Made by a program: the position numbers and the translations under genes | Assembly (NCBI GenBank): GCA_018064645.1 | Contig: JAGHUT010000043.1 | Span: 1 to 36,040, forward strand | Reading direction: 5' to 3' | Origin: Candidatus Crickella merdequi | Lineage (GTDB): Bacteria; Bacillota; Clostridia; Peptostreptococcales; Anaerovoracaceae | Length of the DNA: 36,040 nucleotides | In this document: piece after piece, positions 32,205-36,040 of the stretch | Numbering within the stretch: position 1 is the stretch's first letter | Layout of the letters: every line of letters begins with the position of its first letter | Notes under the pieces: model-generated | What the model saw: the letters and a program-made list of their open reading frames with translations, nothing else | The model's database searches: none | What the model was told of the DNA's origin: nothing

Positions 32205-32776
32205 TAGTGCACCTCCTTAAGAGCCATCTCAAGGGCCCTCATATTTCCTTCAACTACTTCTGGTTTTCTCGCAAACTTGTGCTCAAAGGATTCCCTCATC
32301 TCCCTGAGGAACACTTCCTCGTCCATTACTCCCGCCAGCTTGACAACTCCTGCAAGAAGAGGTGTATTAGGAAAATACTTTCCAAGAGCCGCGAGAGATA
32401 CTTTTCTTGCGTCAAGAACTTTCAGATCGCCTTCGTAGCCATTCATCAGAGGTCTGAGCTCCTCAGCAGGCTTATTGCTGTTAACAAGCACGCAGCCTCC
32501 TTCCTTAAGCCCTGCTGTAACATCAATGCTCTCCAGCAGAGTTTCATCAACAACTACGACATACTCCGGCTCGTAAATATTGGAATGAGTTCTGATTTTT
32601 TCATCAGAAATTCTATTGTACGCTGTAATAGGCGCTCCCATTCTCTCAGGACCGTATTCAGGAAAACCCTGAACTTCCTTACCTGTCTTAAAAGCCACAT
32701 CAGCGAGAAGCAGAGCTGCTGTTTTCGCACCCTGTCCTCCTCTTCCATGCCATCTGATTTCAGTTGTTCTACTCAT
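32204..32776 (-). CDS. porC: 2-oxoacid:ferredoxin oxidoreductase, gamma subunit
   Basis: A 190-aa subunit from the chosen start, with the EIRWHGRGGQGAKTAALLLADVA motif and QGFPEYGPERMGAPITAYNRIS, both hallmarks of the gamma subunit. I chose the ATG at 32776, with AGGAG 8 bases upstream, over the ATG at 32782, which is only two bases from it. It is the first structural gene. An intrinsic terminator (32800-32836) lies immediately upstream of its ribosome site, so expression needs antitermination. Confidence 0.92.
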   Translation of the reverse strand: MSRTTEIRWHGRGGQGAKTAALLLADVAFKTGKEVQGFPEYGPERMGAPITAYNRISDEKIRTHSNIYEPEYVVVVDETLLESIDVTAGLKEGGCVLVNSNKPAEELRPLMNGYEGDLKVLDARKVSLAALGKYFPNTPLLAGVVKLAGVMDEEVFLREMRESFEHKFARKPEVVEGNMRALEMALKEVH

Positions 32777-32799
32777 TTTCATATCTCCTTAAACCTAAT

Positions 32800-32836
32800 A
32801 AAAAAACCACATGACCTCGTCAGAAGTCATGCGGTT
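32800..32836 (-). terminator. Leader terminator (attenuator) in front of porC
   Basis: On the minus transcript AACCGCAUGAC (32836-32826) pairs with GUCAUGUGGUU (32815-32805): 11 bp with one G-U, a 10-nt loop, then seven T. The odd pair is G-U on the minus RNA but would be A-C on the plus RNA, so the hairpin belongs to the minus transcript. It is between the operon promoter and porC. Confidence 0.85.
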
Positions 32837-32869
32837 GGAATTACAGTTATTCGCTATTCGGCGTTATGT

Positions 32870-32977
32870 TCATTCACAATTTACAGCACAACTTTTGACG
32901 CTATCTGGCTGGCAAATAATGCAGCTAATAGCGCTAATAATAATAATGCTGATAATAATTGCGAATGTATTAAACAT
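32870..32977 (-). CDS. Ile-rich leader peptide (35 aa)
   Basis: A 35-codon frame starting at ATG 32977, with AAAGGA 8 bases upstream, inside the leader of the por operon. It reads MFNTFAIIISIIIISAIS, then CIICQPDSVKSCAVNCE. Ten of residues 7-21 are Ile (7-9, 11-14, 17, 20, 21), encoded by AUU or AUC. This resembles the composition of enterobacterial ilv leader peptides. AAGUUGUGC in codons 28-31 (32894-32886) can pair with GCAUGACUU (32832-32824), the 5' arm of the terminator, as an antiterminator. An alternative is a small hydrophobic membrane peptide. Confidence 0.6.
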   Translation of the reverse strand: MFNTFAIIISIIIISAISCIICQPDSVKSCAVNCE

Positions 32978-33009
32978 TAAATTATTCCTTTCAAATATAT
33001 TTCTATTGG

Positions 33010-33039
33010 ATTATATGTCCTCACAACACATTCTGTCAA
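33010..33039 (-). promoter_or_regulatory. Promoter of the por operon
   Basis: Minus strand: perfect TTGACA (33039-33034), an 18-bp spacer, and perfect TATAAT (33015-33010). The start point near 33003 gives a leader of about 225 nt before porC. The promoter begins 22 bp after the upstream gene's stop codon. Confidence 0.85.
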
Positions 33040-33061
33040 CATTTTTGTGCGAATTCACAAA

Positions 33062-34960
33062 TTATTTCTTTTCAATAGAGATTCTATTTAGATTTGCAAG
33101 CTTCTCCCTGCGTGCATACTCTTCCATCCATTGTCTCAGCTCCTCATTGACTGCATCCACTTCTTTGCGGAAGTTCTCTGCCTGTACAGGAATAGCATTG
33201 TTGCTAAGAATGATAATCTGCTCGGCAACATCCGAAGTAACGACTCTGACACGACGTTTTTTGCGAAGCTCATATGATGTTCGCTCGATATAAGTGTCTG
33301 CCGATTCTGCTTCCCCTGTATAAACTACGAATATGTTACCCTGCCTCTCAGTTCTCTGCACGCCGCCCTTAACGCGATATGCATCAAAAACCACGATGAC
33401 CTCTGCGTTAACTCTACCTTTATAATTGCAAAGCTCTTCGATAAGTGCTTCTCTTGCTGAATCGATGTTGATTCTTGCCAGTTCCTTGTACTTATCCCAT
33501 GCAAAAATCACATTGTATCCATCGATGAGTATGTACTCCGGCAGAATTTCTTCTTTCTTTATGACTACTTTCTCGGCAGTTCTCACCTCTGCAGCCTTGT
33601 GGAATGTATCCTTTGGCTTTCCATAGGTGCTTTCAAAAATTCTCTTAAGCTCGTCATCAAGGTCTTCTCCTACGCCGGCTCCTCCTGTATGACCGGGCAT
33701 CCACCTTGAGTTCAGATCAATTCGATTATCTTCTTCCTCGATAACTTCTTCAATTATCTCCTCATACACAGGCGGTATATATTCACAGATCTTAACCGCA
33801 ATACCAAGTCGCTGCAGTATAAGCTTCTCAAGCACCTCAAGCTGAACTTCGCCCATAATTCTTACAAGCAAAGCCTTCTCTTCAGTTACATAGAGCTGCA
33901 GCTCAGGGTGCTCCTCTTCAAGAAGCATCATATTCTGAATAAACCTGAAGCTGTTAACACTTGATGGGTATTGGATTTCACGCACTACACCCAGGTCGAG
34001 GGCACTTACTCTTCCCGCCTTGTCTGCACCAAGGCTCTGTCCCGCATAAGTATTCTCAGGTCCTGCTACAGCAACAATCATGCCTGGAGCAGCTTCGTCA
34101 ACTGTCCTGTATTTCTCACCCGAATATATTCTGATCTGATTGATCTTCTCTTCTGATTCCCCGGTGCGGATAAGGTCTTTAACCTTGAAAGACCCTCCTG
34201 TCACCTTCATGTGAGTAAGTCTTCCGCCCTTCTCATCTCGCGTGATCTTGTACACCCGCGCAGCAAATTCGTTTTTGTATTCTTTCTCAGCACTGTATCG
34301 CAGGATTCCCTCAATCAGATTATCTACACCTGCATCTTTAAGTGCAGAACCGTAATAGCAAGGGAAGAGCTTCCTTGCAAGGATTGCTTCGACTATCTCT
34401 TCATCTGAGATTTCTCCTGTCTCAAGGAATCTCTCAAGAGCTGAATCTTCATACAATGCTGCTGTCTCAAGGAATTCTTCCGTGCCCGCTTCTACGCAGG
34501 AGGAAGCAAGCTCTTCAGAGAGCTGCTTTCTGATGCCTTCCTTGTCAACAGCGTTAAGGTCCATTTTGTTAACCCAGATGAATGTTGGGATGCTGTACTC
34601 TTCAAGAAGTCTCCAAAGCGTTCTTGTATGCTGCTGAACTCCGTCTTTTCCATTGATAATGAGAATAGCATAATCGAGAACTCTAAGAGTTCTCTCCATC
34701 TCAGCTGAGAAGTCCACGTGGCCCGGCGTATCGAGGAGCATTATGGCTGTATCTCCGAAAGTCAGCTCAGCCTGCTTGGAATAAATAGTTATGCCTCTTG
34801 CTCTTTCCTGCTCGTCGCTGTCAAAAAAAGCGTCTTTACTGTCTACACGTCCTCTCTTTCTGATAACCCCTGCACTATAAAGCAACGCTTCGGAAAGCGT
34901 TGTTTTTCCAGCATCTACATGTGCAAGAAGGCCTACAGTGAGGCGTCTGCTGTTACCCAT
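33062..34960 (-). CDS. TetM/EF-G-like GTPase fused to a Rae1/YacP-like NYN ribonuclease domain
   Basis: A 632-aa fusion. Residues 1-400 are a translational GTPase of the TetM/EF-G type: G1 AHVDAGKT (13-20), G2 RGIT (55-58), G3 DTPGH (77-81), G4 NKMD (131-134), G5 GSAL (204-207), then domain II (about 235-325) and domain III ending in RIMGEVQLEVLEKL (368-380). Where EF-G and TetM continue into domains IV and V, there is an acidic linker (about 401-475) and then a NYN/PIN-like domain. That domain has LIDGYNV (Asp480), VVFDAY (Asp526), VKGG, AESADTYIE (Asp555) and VVTSDVAEQ (Asp577), in the order of Bacillus Rae1 (YacP), the nuclease that cuts mRNA in the ribosomal A site. The obvious reading is a GTPase that delivers or positions an mRNA nuclease on the ribosome; that is inference. 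Tetracycline resistance is unlikely because domain IV is missing. Confidence 0.9.
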   Translation of the reverse strand: MGNSRRLTVGLLAHVDAGKTTLSEALLYSAGVIRKRGRVDSKDAFFDSDEQERARGITIYSKQAELTFGDTAIMLLDTPGHVDFSAEMERTLRVLDYAILIINGKDGVQQHTRTLWRLLEEYSIPTFIWVNKMDLNAVDKEGIRKQLSEELASSCVEAGTEEFLETAALYEDSALERFLETGEISDEEIVEAILARKLFPCYYGSALKDAGVDNLIEGILRYSAEKEYKNEFAARVYKITRDEKGGRLTHMKVTGGSFKVKDLIRTGESEEKINQIRIYSGEKYRTVDEAAPGMIVAVAGPENTYAGQSLGADKAGRVSALDLGVVREIQYPSSVNSFRFIQNMMLLEEEHPELQLYVTEEKALLVRIMGEVQLEVLEKLILQRLGIAVKICEYIPPVYEEIIEEVIEEEDNRIDLNSRWMPGHTGGAGVGEDLDDELKRIFESTYGKPKDTFHKAAEVRTAEKVVIKKEEILPEYILIDGYNVIFAWDKYKELARINIDSAREALIEELCNYKGRVNAEVIVVFDAYRVKGGVQRTERQGNIFVVYTGEAESADTYIERTSYELRKKRRVRVVTSDVAEQIIILSNNAIPVQAENFRKEVDAVNEELRQWMEEYARREKLANLNRISIEKK

Positions 34961-35066
34961 CGAAAGGAGTCTCCTTATCTGTCTTCTTCATGCCTATTGT
35001 AGCACATTTCCATATTGACTAATATTGTATAATTGATACGAATAATCTATAGACAAGGAGAAGAAT
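34961..35066. promoter_or_regulatory. Divergent intergenic region
   Basis: This 106-bp gap separates the GTPase-Rae1 gene (minus) and mltG (plus). TATAAT at 35028-35033 could be the mltG -10, but no good -35 lies at 17 bp. TACAAT at 35001-34996 on the minus strand could serve the GTPase gene, again with a weak -35. AAGGAG for the GTPase gene is part of a short palindrome (34964-34976). Confidence 0.35.
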
Positions 35067-36040
35067 ATGTCTAAAAAAGGAAAGAAGACAAGCAAAAAAA
35101 AGCGCCAGAAGACCATCATAGCAATCCTGCTGGTTCTGCTTGTGCTGGTAATCGGAGCTTTTGCATATATGATAGGGCTAGGTCCTGTTGATTCAAAGGA
35201 TGATACTGATATTACAGTAACCATTCCAAACGGCAGCGGAGCCTCATATATCGTTACTCTTCTTGATGAAGAGGGTCTTGTTAAGAACACATTCTGCGCT
35301 AAGATCAACGCAAGAATCGGAGGCTACAACTCACTGCAGGCCAACACTTATGTATTCAACAAGACAATGTCTTTCAGAGAGATGATGAGAGCTATTAATA
35401 CAGGCGATTTCGACTACATCTCAAAGACAAGCATTAACATTATTGCAGGAGACAGACTTGAGCAGATTGCTTCAAAGATGGCCGCTGAGCTGCCATATAC
35501 TCAGGAGGAGATTCTTGCAGTATGGAAGGATACAGCATACCTCAAGGAGCTCATTGACAAGTACTGGTTCCTGACAGATGAGATTCTTGCACCTGATATC
35601 ATTTATCCGCTTGAGGGATACTTCTACGCTGATACATATTTCATCACTGATGAGAAGGAAACTATCAAAGAAGCTACAGAGATGTTCCTTGACAGAATGG
35701 ATACAGAGCTTACATCTCGCAAGGATGATATCAAGAAGTCAGGCTTCACAGTTCACAAGTTCCTTACACTCACTTCAATCGTAACTAAGGAAGGTGGAAG
35801 TCTTGATGAAGAGCTCCCAATCGTTGCCGGAGTATTCATCAACAGACTGAACAAGGGAGTTTCGCTTGGTTCTGATGTAACCGTAAACTACATCTATCAG
35901 CAGGATAAGGTTAATCTGACAAAGAGTCAGCTGGCCAACGATTCCCCATACAACACAAGAATCCACGTTGGTCTGCCACCAAGCCCAATCGCGGCAATGC
36001 TGGGTTCAAGAATGGATGCTGTTCTCCATTACGAGAAGAC
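35067..36040 (+). CDS. mltG: Endolytic murein transglycosylase MltG (3' end outside the window)
   Basis: Cuts nascent glycan strands at the outer membrane face and helps set strand length. At least 324 codons are present; the stop lies beyond 36040. A Lys-rich N-terminus (1-16) and one membrane helix (17-38) are followed by a LysM-like part (48-110) and the YceG domain. Hallmarks are PLEGYFYADTYF (181-192), the catalytic Glu242 in TSIVTKEGG, FINRLNKGVSLGSDVTVNYIY, and SPYNTRIHVGLPPSPI. AAGGAG precedes the ATG. Its neighbour on the minus strand is the GTPase-Rae1 gene. Confidence 0.95.
   Translation, partial: MSKKGKKTSKKKRQKTIIAILLVLLVLVIGAFAYMIGLGPVDSKDDTDITVTIPNGSGASYIVTLLDEEGLVKNTFCAKINARIGGYNSLQANTYVFNKTMSFREMMRAINTGDFDYISKTSINIIAGDRLEQIASKMAAELPYTQEEILAVWKDTAYLKELIDKYWFLTDEILAPDIIYPLEGYFYADTYFITDEKETIKEATEMFLDRMDTELTSRKDDIKKSGFTVHKFLTLTSIVTKEGGSLDEELPIVAGVFINRLNKGVSLGSDVTVNYIYQQDKVNLTKSQLANDSPYNTRIHVGLPPSPIAAMLGSRMDAVLHYEK

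Noticed and set aside
32811-33293. Plus-strand frame across the por leader
   Set aside because: It is antisense to the promoter, the leader peptide and the end of the GTPase gene, and has no ribosome site or recognisable domain.
33062-34960. Tetracycline-resistance ribosomal protection protein
   Set aside because: Domains IV and V, which displace tetracycline in TetM, are missing and replaced by a NYN ribonuclease domain.
34964-34976. Hairpin hiding the ribosome site of the GTPase gene
   Set aside because: The palindrome AAGGAG-A-CTCCTT would leave a 1-nt loop, or only 4 bp with a 5-nt loop, too weak to be meaningful.
1-36040. CRISPR arrays, insertion sequences, prophage
   Set aside because: No regularly spaced repeats, transposase or phage genes were seen in either strand.

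Overview
The window is about 36 kb of chromosome from an anaerobic Gram-positive bacterium, most likely class Clostridia (Eubacteriales). Four things point there: a cdaA-cdaR-glmM-glmS cluster, a four-subunit 2-oxoacid:ferredoxin oxidoreductase, long-form HPF with ComFC, and AGGAGG-type ribosome binding sites with TTGACA/TATAAT promoters. A family-level assignment is not possible from sequence reading alone. Most genes lie on the minus strand. I see no phage, transposase, CRISPR array or rRNA.

Layout, left to right. (1) 142-6427, minus: an LCP-family cell-wall ligase, then the c-di-AMP/amino-sugar operon cdaA-cdaR-glmM-glmS. (2) 6501-8815: hpf (minus), divergent comFC (plus), a structured RNA directly after comFC that fits the raiA-motif ncRNA class, and an unknown membrane protein. 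(3) 8873-9895: an orphan divergent nuclease-like protein with a TTG start, followed by a gene-poor stretch with four DnaA-box-like sites. (4) 9896-15659: recD2 and yhaM (coupled), divergent nadE, a DUF1461 membrane protein with a nicotinamidase-like hydrolase, and a YerC/TrpR-like regulator. (5) 15711-19584, minus: an SGNH hydrolase, DUF4358, MBOAT, DHHW cassette that looks like extracytoplasmic polysaccharide O-acylation. (6) 19707-22459, minus: csoR-copA-copZ copper efflux operon with two near-perfect CsoR operators. (7) 22576-27646: a BaiN-like flavoprotein read from an apparently leaderless mRNA, and argF-argG-argH. (8) 27840-29713, minus: an orphan PTS EIIC gene with a tandem-repeat leader, a flavodoxin and tRNA-Ala(TGC). 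(9) 29783-32977, minus: oxidoreductase operon porC-D-A-B preceded by an Ile-rich leader peptide and an intrinsic terminator. (10) 33062-34960, minus: a TetM/EF-G-like GTPase whose domains IV-V are replaced by a Rae1/YacP-like NYN ribonuclease domain. (11) 35067 to the right edge, plus: mltG, cut by the window end.

The most interesting items are these: the GTPase-Rae1 fusion, which suggests a translation factor that carries an A-site mRNA nuclease; the Ile-codon leader with a terminator and a plausible antiterminator ahead of the oxidoreductase operon; the tandem AACGGUAA hairpin leader with an anti-Shine-Dalgarno element ahead of the PTS gene; and the raiA-motif-like RNA, whose promoter appears to sit in the comFC stop codon. 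All functions are assigned by recognising family motifs; no database search was run.
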